A DNA stretch of 64,000 nt from Caballeronia sordidicola (GCF_000729995.1 NZ_JNFG01000199.1:62001-126000); one strand, 5' to 3'; positions 52,708 to 62,601 are shown, counted from the first letter of the stretch. Made by a program: numbers and translations. Notes: generated by a model from the letters alone, not told the origin.

Positions 52708-53502
52708 ATGCAAACCATTATTGTGTCGAACTGGCAGGAGTTCATGAGGCTCACCATCGAGCTCGATGGCTGGGCGTTTCGCGGTCAGCAAGACGCGCGA
52801 TGGCCGTTGCAAAGTTCGTTATCGCGCTACCTGTCCGCGTTCGTGCCCGACCGTTCTGCGTGGCGAATTCAGGAGCAGCGCGCCATTCGCATCTTCAGGC
52901 GAAAAGCGCATAACTATCTTTCCGATGTCCGCGCGCTGTCGGACGACCTGCGTTGCCTCGGGCTGATGCAGCATCACGGCGCGCCCACCAGACTGCTCGA
53001 TTTCACCAAGTCGCCTTTTGTTGCCGCGTTCTTTGCGCTCGAGCGCGCCGTGACTGATGCAGCCGTTTTCGCGGTCAACACCCCGGCGTTGTGGACGAAT
53101 CGCGCGGTCCCTGTTTCGGCGCCGCATCTTGTACGGGAGATGATCGACCCACGCTTGCCCGGGAATTTCGAAAGGTTTTATCTTAGCGACGAGAACCCGG
53201 TGATGTGGTTTGGGGAACCCGCCGAAATGGACCAGCGGCTGATCGCGCAAGCGGGCACATTCGTGTTGCCGGGCCTGCTGCATCAGCCGCTCGACATGAT
53301 CCTCGATCAATACACCTGCAGTGACGAACTGCTGCGCAAGATCGTATTGCCGTCGGAGTTACGCGACGAAGCCATGCGTTCGTTGTACAGGATGAACATC
53401 ACGAACGCATCGCTTTTCCCGGACCTCGAAGGACTGGCGCGTTCCATTGCGTTGGAGCTGGAGATCGTATGGCCGGCGCAGGTGGTCAAGACGCGCGATT
53501 GA
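52708..53502 (+). CDS. FRG-domain protein
   Basis: The protein has 264 residues from ATG 52708; a GTG two codons earlier is possible. The FRG motif is in WAFRGQQDARWPLQSSLSRYL near 22, followed by IRIFRRKAHNYL and the conserved MQHHGAPTRLLDFTKSPFVAAFFALE near 90. A later core reads RLIAQAGTFVLPGLLHQPLD. The biochemical activity of FRG domains is not established to my knowledge; some occur in defence and toxin contexts. It is a single gene, divergent from the M3 peptidase gene and convergent with the NRPS gene. Confidence 0.9.
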   Translation: MQTIIVSNWQEFMRLTIELDGWAFRGQQDARWPLQSSLSRYLSAFVPDRSAWRIQEQRAIRIFRRKAHNYLSDVRALSDDLRCLGLMQHHGAPTRLLDFTKSPFVAAFFALERAVTDAAVFAVNTPALWTNRAVPVSAPHLVREMIDPRLPGNFERFYLSDENPVMWFGEPAEMDQRLIAQAGTFVLPGLLHQPLDMILDQYTCSDELLRKIVLPSELRDEAMRSLYRMNITNASLFPDLEGLARSIALELEIVWPAQVVKTRD

Positions 53503-53560
53503 TTTCGGCTCAATCAGGGGAGGGAAAGGGCCGCGATTCTGTATGAGGTTGTTTCGGAAT

Positions 53561-53597
53561 CGGAGGGGCCAGCCACCCATAAATATCTGGCCCTCCG
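53561..53597. terminator. Hairpin between convergent FRG and NRPS genes
   Basis: Arms cggaggggccag (53561-53572) and ctggccctccg (53587-53597) pair with one bulged G and a 14-base loop. It sits 26 bases beyond the NRPS stop and 58 bases after the FRG stop. No T run. Probably a bidirectional transcript end. Confidence 0.55.
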
Positions 53598-53622
53598 AGT
53601 CCCTGCAACCCAAAGTCATCGG

Positions 53623-56600
53623 CTATAGAACCGCCAGGCTCGCGACAGTTTCATCAAAAAACCCTTTGGCACGCAGATACGCGAGATATAGCCGGATCAG
53701 CCGCTCGTAGTCGACCGTCAGTTGAACATCGTGCTTCGTCAGTTCAGCTATCGTGCCGCTCTGCTCGATTGGCAGCGGTCTCTCCGACAAGTCCCCGGTA
53801 TAGAAGTCGCGAATCAGTGCGAGGCCATTCGATGACGAGAGATCGGTCAACCGGTGCTGCCATTCGAGCGGTGTTTCCGGCAGCACCTTCAAGCCGTCCT
53901 TGGCAAGCAAGTTGAACCAGCGCCGCTGGCTCAGCGTCACCGGATTGCTCAAATTCGCTACGCGCAAGCCATCGCGGTGACTCAGCGTCAGCGCGACGAC
54001 CGCGCGAGCAAGCTGGTCGACGGGCATCATCTCGACTTCCTGGCCGGTGTCCGGAAATGTCCCCAGTTCGATGCAGCCCTTGTTGTAAAGCCAGAAGTGG
54101 TTGTGAGCGTAGTTGCTATAGCCGCTTCGGCTGTCCCCGGTAATGTTGCCGGGACGCGCGACGATGACCGGTAGTCCGAAACGCCGGGCGCACTCGGCGA
54201 CGCGCTGTTCGCCGGCCCACTTCGTCAGCAGATAACCGTTGTCCATTTGCGGGCGGCCTGTTTGCACCTGCTCCTCGATTCGCGTCACCCCCTCTTGCAT
54301 TGCTGGAGCCGACATCGTTGAAATGAAACACAGCGGCTTTTGCCGTTGCGTCAGTGCGAGGCGCAGCAAGCTCTCGGTGCCGTCGACATTCGCCCGCTTC
54401 ATTTGCGCATAGCTGTGCAGGTGATGGACGAACGCGCCGCAATGCAGAATAGCGTCGACCTCTCCAGCGAGCCGATCCCATTGCACGATATCAAGTCCGA
54501 GATCCGGCGCGGCGAGATCGGCGGCGATCACTTCAACGCGCGAAAAGTTGATCAGGAGTCCTGCGCCCTGTGCCTTTTGTCGCAAATCCTCCTCGCCTGT
54601 GGTGGCGCTATCGCAGCGTTGCAGGCAGACCACCTTGTCAACATGTTTGACCAGATCATGGAGCAGATAGATGCCGAGGAACCCGCTGGCACCGGTCAGC
54701 AACATCGAACGGACGGGGGCTGTCCGAGCCTCTCCGCAGAGGGGCGGCGCCGGGTCGTTGATGACTAGCGGCGTCCCTGCATCGGCTATCGCGAGTTCGA
54801 CCATGTCTTCCTGCTGGCCCGCCGCGAGCGTGGCGACAGTCGACGATCGATAAAACACCGACATCGAGAAATCGATACCCAGCTTCTCGCGCGCTTCTGC
54901 CTGCATCCGGACAGCGAGAATCGAATTGCCGCCCAGCCGAAAGAAATTGTCGTCCCGGCCGATGTCGTTAATTTGCAGCAGTCTCTCCCAAATGTCAGCG
55001 AGCTGCCGTTCGACGCCATCACGCGGCGGCGAGCCACCGGTGCCCGGCTGCATGGCGGGGAGCGCCTTTCGGTCGACCTTGCCGCTGGACGAGGCCGGAA
55101 TGGCGTCAAGCTGCATGAACCACGCCGGCACCATGTAGTCCGGCAACGCATTCGCTACGTGTTGACGCAAGACGTCTTCGTCGAGAGCCGCATCTGTCTC
55201 AGCGACGTAATACGCCGCAAGGTAACGCTGTTCGCCTTCGCCCCATACCGTGCAGGCCGCCTGCGCCACACCGGCTGCAGCCGCGATGCAGCTCTCGATT
55301 TCCCCGAGCTCGATGCGAAACCCGCGCAGCTTGATTTGCGCGTCGTTGCGCCCGCAGTATTCGATCGTGCCGTCGGACAGGAGACGGCCGAGATCACCGG
55401 TCCGGTACATCAGGGCATACGGTGTCTGGCTGAACGGGTCGACGACGAAGCGTTCCATTGTCATCGCCGGTTGCTTCACGTAGCCGCGCGCGAGATTGTC
55501 TCCCCCTATATAGATTTCACCGACCGTTCCCGGCGGCGTCAGTTGCCGTTGCGCGTTCAGCATGTACAGGCGATATCCCGGCAACGGCTTGCCGATGATC
55601 CGGATGGGTCCATCCGGCATCACCTGGCCACACGATGCCATGACAGTGATTTCGGTCGGCCCGTAGAGACTGAACAGCCGGGTGTGCGAAGCCCACCACC
55701 GGGCGGTCGGTTCGTCGATCGTATCTCCGCCGAACCCGAGCAAGCGCAAATCGGGCAGCGCTTCGCGAGGCAGGCTTTGCACGACCACCGGCGCGAGCGA
55801 CGCATGCGTGACACGGGCATCCTTGAGCAAGCGGTGCAGCCTGACGGGATCGCGGCGCACCTCGTCCGGCAGCACGACCAATGTGCCGCCGTGCAACAAC
55901 GCGAGAAAGATATCGAGCACGCTCGCGTCGAAGTTGGTCGAAGCGGCCAGCGTGCTGATGCTGCCCGGCGTGTAGTCGAGCGCGAGGCGCGCGCCTTCCA
56001 CCATCCGGACCACGCTGTGATGTTCCACCAGAACCCCTTTCGGCGTGCCGGTCGACCCGGAGGTATGGATCACGTACGCGAGGGCGTTCGGCGCGACCGG
56101 CGCGAGGGCGGCCGTGGGTGCAAGTGTCCGCTTCGCCAGCTCCGCCGGATCGATCTGGCGCAATCCCCCGAGTCCGGCGGCATCGAGCGCGAGCCAGCTT
56201 GGAGCATCCGCGAGGACGCTTTCGATCGAGCAGTTCTCGACGAAATAGCGCAGCCGCTCCGGTGGATAGTCCGGGTCCAGCGGCACATACGCGCAGCCGG
56301 CTTTCAGCACGCCCAGCACCGTAGCCACCAGCAGTGTGCCCTTGCGCATACTCAGGCCGACACATGCGCCCGGCACCATGGTCTCGGCGAGACTGTAGGC
56401 AATACGGTCGCTCAGGAGATCGAGTTCCCGGTAGGTGAGGGTCTCATCGCCGAAGCGGAGCGCATCCTGCGTCGCGAACGTCGCAACGGTTTGCGCAAAG
56501 CGGACCGGAATGGACAGCGACGCATCCGGCAGCGGATGCCCGCATGCGAACGTCAAACATTGCGCGCGTTGACGCTCGCTCAAATATCCCAACTCGCCAA

Positions 56601-59600
56601 CTTGCGCGCCGGGGTTCTGACCGGCTGTCTCGATGAGCGTATGGAACACCTCGGCCATCCGCTCCATCGAGCTTGCGTGCAACAAAGAGCCGTCGTACTC
56701 GAACCGTCCATTCAGTCCGCCGTCTCGCCGCACGTAGAAGATCGCCGTGAGATCCGCTTTCGACGTCAGCGATGGCAACTCTTCGGCCTGGTACGAGGCA
56801 TCGCCGATCCGGCCCTCCAGATCAATGCCGTTCTGCAGACTGAAAATTGTATTGAGAGCGCCCAGTTGCACGTTGTCCGTGTCATAAGGCGTCGCCGTCA
56901 GATGGTCCTGGTCGTCTAGCATCTGGCGCTGGACCGCCCGGGCGAGTTCGGAGAACGTCTGGCGCGGCTCGATGCCTTGCACGAGCACGGCCATTGACAC
57001 GAACATCCCATAGATATCCTCGCTGCCGGCCACGTCGCGGCCGGCGTTCGGATACGCGCAGGTGAGTTGCGCTTGCCCGCTGACGCGCCAGATCCAGACC
57101 AGGAACAGGGCAAACAATACCGGTGGCAACGTCATGCCGTGCAGCTCAGCGATCCGCTTGAGGGGCTCCACCTGCGCCGGCCCGACAGACACCGCTAATG
57201 ACCGGTTCGCGTTATCCGTACGCCGCAGCGAATCAAAGGGCAATTCTGTGCGTAGCGTGGCCGGTGCCAGCTTGCGGGTCCAGTAATCGCGAGCCTCCGT
57301 AAATAACGGCGACGCTCTCAGCTGTGGCTCCCATTTGCAGTAGTCGAACCACGACAGCGGGCGCGGTGCAATCGGCTGGCCGTCGTAGCGCCGTGCAAGT
57401 TCGTCCAGCAGCAGCTTCAGCGACCAGCCGTCAAAAATCGCATGATGGATGCACAACAGCAACGTGGTGGACCCGTCGTCCGGGCACAGCAGTAACTCGG
57501 CGCGCCATAGCGGTGATTCGCCGAGCGGCAGGGGGTCTTTTTGCAATGCATCGATTCGTGCGGCAATGGCCTGCGCGTCACGGCTTTCGACGCGGATCAC
57601 CGGCGCGGCTGCCGGACCTGCCTGGAGCAGCAATTCTGTGTCGCGCTCGATCAGGCACGCGTGAAACAGGGGATCATGGGCGAGCACGCCGCTCAGCGCC
57701 TGATGCAAGCGCAGCGGGTTCGTTTCGCGGTTGAAATTGACTCGCACGACAATGTGGTATGTGTTGTCGTCCGGCTTGGCGATCGAGCGGTTGACCATCA
57801 TTCGCACAAGGAGATTTTCGACCGGTACCGCTACGGGTGCCGACGCTGCGCCGCCCGACGCCGCGACGAGCGGCGGCAAGCTAGCCTCAAGCGGATCGCT
57901 GTCGCGCGCGTGTGTGCAGAACGCGCTGAAGACCGGATGCTCGAACAGAGCCTTGAGTTTGACGGGTGTGTTCAGCGCCGAACTCACGCGGTTGCACACT
58001 AGCGTCGCGAGCAGGGAATGGCCGCCGAGCTGAAAAAAATGACTGCTTGCGCCGATGCTCTTGAGCGGTACGCCGAGCGTGTCGGCCCAGATCGCGCGCA
58101 CGGCCCGTTCGAAGGCATCGGGTTCACGCTCACTTTCCTGGAGAGCCACCGCTTGCGGCTCCGGCAACCTTGAACGGTCGATCTTGCCGTTAAGATTTAA
58201 CGGCAGCGCTGCGACCGGGATCAGGAACGACGGCACCATGTAATGCACGAGGCAGTTTGCCAGCCGCTGGCGCAATACTTCGGGGTCCAGACCGTCGCTG
58301 ACATACCATGCGGCGAGCGCCAGGCCACTCTGCCGCTTGCACGTGCCGACATACCCGCCGCTCACTTCCGGCTGCGCGGCGACGACGCTTTCGATTTCGC
58401 CCACTTCAATCCGGTAGCCGCGGATCTTGACCTGGAAGTCACGGCGGCCGAGGAACTCGATCTCGCCGTTCGGCAGGAACCGTCCGAGGTCCCCGGACCG
58501 ATACAGGCGGCCGGCGCTGAACGGATTGGGCCCGAACTTCTGCTCGGTCAAATCAGGCCGGCGCAGATAGCCGCGCGACACCGACGCCCCGCCAATACAG
58601 ATTTCGCCGACGCCGCCAAGCGGAACAGGCTGCCCCCGGTCATCCAGCAAATGGATCTGATAGCCGGGTAAGGCGCGACCCAGATGATTGGCCAACTGAT
58701 ACCAGCCGAAGGTGTTCTCGGTTGCCATCACCGTGGTCTCGGTCGGACCGTAGATGTTCGACAGCCGTAGCATTTTTGACCAGAAACGGATCGTATCGTT
58801 ATCGCTGGCTTCACCGCCGCATAGCACCGTCGCCAGATCCGGCAACGGCCGGCGCGGCAACAGCTTGAGGATCGCCGGCGGCAGGAATGCGTGGCTTATC
58901 CGATGCGTCTGCAGGAATGAAAATAGCGCCTCGGCATCCGTGCGGACCGCTTCTGGGGCAATGATCAAATGACCGCCGTGCGTGAGGGGATTGAATATTT
59001 CCAGCACGCTGGCATCGAAGTTGACCGATGCGAATTGCAGCCAGCGCGTACCGGCGGAGCGCTCGTAGAGGCCATCGAGCGACGCAATGAAATGAGCAAG
59101 CATTCCGCGTTCGATCACGACGCCTTTCGGCTTGCCCGTGGTGCCCGAGGTATAGATCACATAGGCGGTGCTTGTCGGGGCAACAGAGGGCTGCGTGAAC
59201 GGCGCGCTTGCCGCAGCGCCGTCCAGGAGTTCGCTGAGCAAGTACACCGGACAATCGACGGCAGCCCTCACGCGGTCGACCGTCTCGCCATCGACGATTA
59301 CTCCGGCCAGTTGCGCATCGCGGCCTATGTAGCGCAACCTTTCGTCCGGCATCTGCGGGTCAAGGGGCAGATAGCCGGCGCCGGCAGCAAGCACGCCGAG
59401 GATTGCAGGCACGATTAGCGCACCGCGCGACATGCAAATACCTATCAGGGTGTCCGGCGCCGCTGCGCTCAGAGACGATGCCACTTGCTGCGCAGCGGCC
59501 GACAACTCTGCGTAGCTGTAGACGGCGTCAGGGCCGCTAACGGCCGGCTGGTGACCATGCTGCCGCACGGCCTCCGCAAACAGGTCGAGCACATCCGTGG

Positions 59601-60939
59601 CAGGCACGGCGATCGGTCCGCCATCCGACCAAGCGAGCCGGCGCGCATGCAGCGCCGGTGTGTACAAATCGATGGCGTCGATCTCCTGATCAAGGACATC
59701 GCCGATGCGCATGAGCAACGCCATGCAGTGTTCGAACGCAACGCGCACACCGTCCAGTTCTTGCGGATGTCGGAGTTGGATGTGCAAGGCGACTTGCTCG
59801 CGCACATCAAGGTAGATCGCCACATCCTGTTGCGTGGTGCCGCGGGAGAACGGTGCTAGCAGCGCCGCCTTGAGTGTGCCGAGCCGCAGCGCATCGTAGG
59901 GCAGCGAATCAGCCTCGCACAGCACATTGGTGGCGCTGACGTATCCCGGTATGCGGTGCTCCATCTCGTCCAGTATCTCGAACGCCGGAACATCCCCATG
60001 GAAGTAGTTCATGTCGAGCCGCGCGGCCGCGTGGCGCAAAAACTCCCGCAGTGTCATTGCATCATCAAACTCTGTCCTGAGAATGCGCCGCCGCTCATCA
60101 AAGCCGATGCCGGTGCTGGTGCGCCCGCAACCGCGCTGGTGATAGGCGGTGAGGACCGTCGAGTTGGACGTGAGACGGTGCAGCAAGACATGGACGCACA
60201 ACAGCAGCAGAACGTCCGGCGCCATGCCGAGCGTATCGGCGAGGGCACAAAAGTCCCGGCTTGCCGCACCGTCGAGGGAGGTCGTGAAGCAGTTTTCAGC
60301 CGACCCGTTTTCGTTGCGCGGTGCATGCCATTCGAACGACGATTCGCCGACCTGTCCTATCCAGAATTCGCGACTGGTCGCCAGGTGTTCACTCGCCAGC
60401 AACGACTGTTCTGCTTCGAGCAGACCCCGCTGGTCGAGGCCGAGTGCCGGCGCAAGTGCTTCACCGCCATAGGCATCCGAGAGTGCGTCAAACAGCGACT
60501 TCAGCGAGAAACGGTCTAGCAGCGCGGGGTGACAGGCGAACACGAGGAAACTTTGTTCGCCCGCGAGCAGCAATGTGAACGACCAGGGCAGCCCCATGTC
60601 CATGCGGAACTTGCGTGCACACAAGCTTTCGATCAACGAATGCTCAGTCCCTTGGGAGCTTTCGCCTATATCGATGATCTTCAGTTCGAAGCCGGCGTCG
60701 CGCTGGACAATGAAGCGTGTGCCATCCTCCGAGTCGATGGTCCGGTAGGCAAGCTGTTCACAGTGGTTGGTCGCCTGGGTAATGGCGTTGGCGAGGCGAG
60801 TTGCGTCTGGGTGAGCGTCGAGCCGGTAGACCGCGCACACGTTGCTAGCAGTGTCGCTGCGGGCGAGCGTCCGTTCTTGAGATTGGGTCAATGCAAAAGA
60901 CTGGAATGCCAATTGAATACCTCGTTCTGTTTTGAACAT
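53623..60939 (-). CDS. Dimodular nonribosomal peptide synthetase with terminal reductase (C*-A-PCP-C-A-PCP-R)
   Basis: The protein has 2438 residues from ATG 60939; a TTG at 60912 has the better ribosome-binding site (acgagg, seven bases). Domains: C1 about 12-430, with HPALLDR at 137-143 instead of HHxxxDG, so the catalytic His is Pro; A1 about 450-925 (YTSGTTGKPKG at 596, K919); PCP1 with S975 in LGGHSL; C2 about 1045-1455 with intact HHAIFDG at 1165; A2 about 1480-1960 (HTSGSTGTPKG at 1625, K1954); PCP2 with S2006 in LGGNSI; reductase about 2078-2430 with TGASGFLG and Y2236/K2240. It should load two amino acids, condense them once and release the dipeptide reductively. No MbtH, phosphopantetheinyl transferase, thioesterase or exporter is adjacent. 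Confidence 0.95.
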   Translation of the reverse strand: MFKTERGIQLAFQSFALTQSQERTLARSDTASNVCAVYRLDAHPDATRLANAITQATNHCEQLAYRTIDSEDGTRFIVQRDAGFELKIIDIGESSQGTEHSLIESLCARKFRMDMGLPWSFTLLLAGEQSFLVFACHPALLDRFSLKSLFDALSDAYGGEALAPALGLDQRGLLEAEQSLLASEHLATSREFWIGQVGESSFEWHAPRNENGSAENCFTTSLDGAASRDFCALADTLGMAPDVLLLLCVHVLLHRLTSNSTVLTAYHQRGCGRTSTGIGFDERRRILRTEFDDAMTLREFLRHAAARLDMNYFHGDVPAFEILDEMEHRIPGYVSATNVLCEADSLPYDALRLGTLKAALLAPFSRGTTQQDVAIYLDVREQVALHIQLRHPQELDGVRVAFEHCMALLMRIGDVLDQEIDAIDLYTPALHARRLAWSDGGPIAVPATDVLDLFAEAVRQHGHQPAVSGPDAVYSYAELSAAAQQVASSLSAAAPDTLIGICMSRGALIVPAILGVLAAGAGYLPLDPQMPDERLRYIGRDAQLAGVIVDGETVDRVRAAVDCPVYLLSELLDGAAASAPFTQPSVAPTSTAYVIYTSGTTGKPKGVVIERGMLAHFIASLDGLYERSAGTRWLQFASVNFDASVLEIFNPLTHGGHLIIAPEAVRTDAEALFSFLQTHRISHAFLPPAILKLLPRRPLPDLATVLCGGEASDNDTIRFWSKMLRLSNIYGPTETTVMATENTFGWYQLANHLGRALPGYQIHLLDDRGQPVPLGGVGEICIGGASVSRGYLRRPDLTEQKFGPNPFSAGRLYRSGDLGRFLPNGEIEFLGRRDFQVKIRGYRIEVGEIESVVAAQPEVSGGYVGTCKRQSGLALAAWYVSDGLDPEVLRQRLANCLVHYMVPSFLIPVAALPLNLNGKIDRSRLPEPQAVALQESEREPDAFERAVRAIWADTLGVPLKSIGASSHFFQLGGHSLLATLVCNRVSSALNTPVKLKALFEHPVFSAFCTHARDSDPLEASLPPLVAASGGAASAPVAVPVENLLVRMMVNRSIAKPDDNTYHIVVRVNFNRETNPLRLHQALSGVLAHDPLFHACLIERDTELLLQAGPAAAPVIRVESRDAQAIAARIDALQKDPLPLGESPLWRAELLLCPDDGSTTLLLCIHHAIFDGWSLKLLLDELARRYDGQPIAPRPLSWFDYCKWEPQLRASPLFTEARDYWTRKLAPATLRTELPFDSLRRTDNANRSLAVSVGPAQVEPLKRIAELHGMTLPPVLFALFLVWIWRVSGQAQLTCAYPNAGRDVAGSEDIYGMFVSMAVLVQGIEPRQTFSELARAVQRQMLDDQDHLTATPYDTDNVQLGALNTIFSLQNGIDLEGRIGDASYQAEELPSLTSKADLTAIFYVRRDGGLNGRFEYDGSLLHASSMERMAEVFHTLIETAGQNPGAQVGELGYLSERQRAQCLTFACGHPLPDASLSIPVRFAQTVATFATQDALRFGDETLTYRELDLLSDRIAYSLAETMVPGACVGLSMRKGTLLVATVLGVLKAGCAYVPLDPDYPPERLRYFVENCSIESVLADAPSWLALDAAGLGGLRQIDPAELAKRTLAPTAALAPVAPNALAYVIHTSGSTGTPKGVLVEHHSVVRMVEGARLALDYTPGSISTLAASTNFDASVLDIFLALLHGGTLVVLPDEVRRDPVRLHRLLKDARVTHASLAPVVVQSLPREALPDLRLLGFGGDTIDEPTARWWASHTRLFSLYGPTEITVMASCGQVMPDGPIRIIGKPLPGYRLYMLNAQRQLTPPGTVGEIYIGGDNLARGYVKQPAMTMERFVVDPFSQTPYALMYRTGDLGRLLSDGTIEYCGRNDAQIKLRGFRIELGEIESCIAAAAGVAQAACTVWGEGEQRYLAAYYVAETDAALDEDVLRQHVANALPDYMVPAWFMQLDAIPASSSGKVDRKALPAMQPGTGGSPPRDGVERQLADIWERLLQINDIGRDDNFFRLGGNSILAVRMQAEAREKLGIDFSMSVFYRSSTVATLAAGQQEDMVELAIADAGTPLVINDPAPPLCGEARTAPVRSMLLTGASGFLGIYLLHDLVKHVDKVVCLQRCDSATTGEEDLRQKAQGAGLLINFSRVEVIAADLAAPDLGLDIVQWDRLAGEVDAILHCGAFVHHLHSYAQMKRANVDGTESLLRLALTQRQKPLCFISTMSAPAMQEGVTRIEEQVQTGRPQMDNGYLLTKWAGEQRVAECARRFGLPVIVARPGNITGDSRSGYSNYAHNHFWLYNKGCIELGTFPDTGQEVEMMPVDQLARAVVALTLSHRDGLRVANLSNPVTLSQRRWFNLLAKDGLKVLPETPLEWQHRLTDLSSSNGLALIRDFYTGDLSERPLPIEQSGTIAELTKHDVQLTVDYERLIRLYLAYLRAKGFFDETVASLAVL

Positions 60940-61576
60940 CCGGGAATAGACAATGTGCAGTAGCAGAACCGTTCTCCGCGCATTTGCACATCGATTCGAT
61001 CTATGGATGTGAACGCTAGTGATGCGAGGCATTCTGGACAATCAGACTTTTCCGAAAGGTTCGCATCGAAAGTTTTTCGTAATAGAGCGTCCCGGTCGCG
61101 GATTCAATCTTCGCGAAAAAGTTTCTGGCTTTGTCCGCAGGTCGATAGAAACGCATGCAATGAGCAGCGGCTGGCCATGCTTGATAAAAAGCCGGACCCG
61201 ATACGAGGGGGACTCGACGCCGGCGGCCATCGATGCAACCAGCACCGTGGTGCCTGACACGTTAGGAAGTTCTGCTGCACGCGCAACACGCTGCCGTGAA
61301 AGCGCACGCCGCCATCTCGAGAGCATCAAGCGAATCCTGAACAAACACGATCCGGATTATTCACTTTAAATTCGCGAAATCGCTACGCTTTAACATCGCT
61401 TCGGACTATCCCGAAGTGTATTTCTTATTTTTGGTATTTTTCCGTTGAATTTGTTTGCCTAGACTCCGTTTCAGATGCATCAGCCGCGCCTGACAAAGGG
61501 CGTTGCTGCAGCCATGGAGAGAGCGGTGCCCGCACGTCGCACCTATCTGGACGAATAGAACAAAACGGAGACAATC
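60940..61576. promoter_or_regulatory. Divergent region between NRPS and ureohydrolase genes
   Basis: About 640 bases. It contains the leftward NRPS promoter and the rightward ureohydrolase promoter. AT-rich sequence at about 61365-61460 includes a small stem, cttcgg with ccgaag (about 61399-61416), and T runs. A 100-codon leftward frame at 61042-61344 has some protein-like stretches (GTTVLVASMAAGVESPSYRVRLF) but weak codon bias. It may be a decayed gene or chance; I do not call it. Confidence 0.4.
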
Positions 61577-62554
61577 ATGTCTGAAAACAGCTACGAAACG
61601 GGTCGGCTCAATTTGCCGTTTGTGGGTATCTGCACGTTCGCAAAATCCCCGTTGTGTCTTGACTGGGACAAGATCGATGCGGACGTCGCGGTCATGGGTG
61701 CGCCCTTCGACTGCGGCACCCAGTGGCGCGCCGGGGCACGCTTCGGCCCGCGTTCGATTCGCGATGCGTCGACGCTGTTCTCGTTCGGCCACGGCGGCGC
61801 GTACGACTTCGAAGACGATGTTATTTATCTGCCTAGCGACGAAGTTCGTATAGTCGATATCGGCGATGCGGACATGGTGCACACCAACACTGAAAAGAGC
61901 CACGCAAACATCGAGTACGGCGTGCGCAAGATCCTGGCGGCGGGCGCGTTGCCGGTCGTGATGGGCGGTGATCACTCAATCAACATTCCGTGTATCAACG
62001 CGTTCGAAGGCCAGGAGCCGTTTCATATCGTTCACATCGACGCACACCTCGATTTCGTCGACGAGCGTCATGGTGTGCGATACGGCCATGGCAATCCGCT
62101 ACGGCGCGCGGCAGAGAAAAACGTGGTGTCGGGCATGACGCAGATCGGCATTCGCAACGTGTCGTCGACTGCACGCGAAGGCTACGCTCAGGCTCGCGAG
62201 ATGGGCTCCGACATTATTTCGGTGCGCGATCTCCGGCGCCTCGGCATTCAGGGCGTGCTGGAGCGCATCCCGAAGGGCGTGCGCTATTACCTGACGATTG
62301 ATATTGACGGTTTCGATCCTTCGATCGCGCCTGGCACGGGCACACCGAGTCACGGCGGTCTGCTGTACTACGAAGGACTCGAACTGCTCGCTGGCCTCGC
62401 AGAGCAGGGCGACGTGATCGGCATCGACCTCGTGGAAGTGGCGCCCGACTACGACCATTCAGCCTCCACTTCAATTCTTGCGGCGCAATTGCTGCTGAAC
62501 ACCATCGGCCGTGTCATGCATCAACGCAAGGTCAAACGAAACCTTTCCCGCTGA
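61577..62554 (+). CDS. Ureohydrolase (agmatinase/guanidino-acid hydrolase family)
   Basis: The protein has 325 residues with gga at a good distance before ATG 61577. Dimanganese ligands are H133 (GGDHS), D155/H157/D159 (HIDAHLDF) and D242/D244 (IDIDGFDP). The N-terminal GRLNLPFVGI and QWRAGARFGPRSIRDAS resemble guanidinobutyrase and guanidinopropionase as much as agmatinase, so the substrate is left open. It hydrolyses a guanidino group to urea plus an amine. It is convergent with a LysR gene and near a LivJ-like binding-protein gene. Confidence 0.92.
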   Translation: MSENSYETGRLNLPFVGICTFAKSPLCLDWDKIDADVAVMGAPFDCGTQWRAGARFGPRSIRDASTLFSFGHGGAYDFEDDVIYLPSDEVRIVDIGDADMVHTNTEKSHANIEYGVRKILAAGALPVVMGGDHSINIPCINAFEGQEPFHIVHIDAHLDFVDERHGVRYGHGNPLRRAAEKNVVSGMTQIGIRNVSSTAREGYAQAREMGSDIISVRDLRRLGIQGVLERIPKGVRYYLTIDIDGFDPSIAPGTGTPSHGGLLYYEGLELLAGLAEQGDVIGIDLVEVAPDYDHSASTSILAAQLLLNTIGRVMHQRKVKRNLSR

Positions 62555-62601
62555 TCCACGCGTTATTCCACGCATTAATCCACACATTAATCCGCGCGCT
62601 A
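62554..62601. repeat. Four tandem 12-base repeats between convergent genes
   Basis: Units at 62554-62565, 62566-62577, 62578-62589 and 62590-62601 follow the consensus atccacgcatta with one to four changes each. They begin at the ureohydrolase stop codon and end at the LysR stop codon. Confidence 0.75.

Noticed and set aside
54973..56919. Long rightward reading frame (648 codons) antisense to the NRPS gene
   Set aside because: A shadow of strong third-position GC bias; the translation is His/Arg-rich without motifs, while the opposite strand shows complete A, PCP and C domains.
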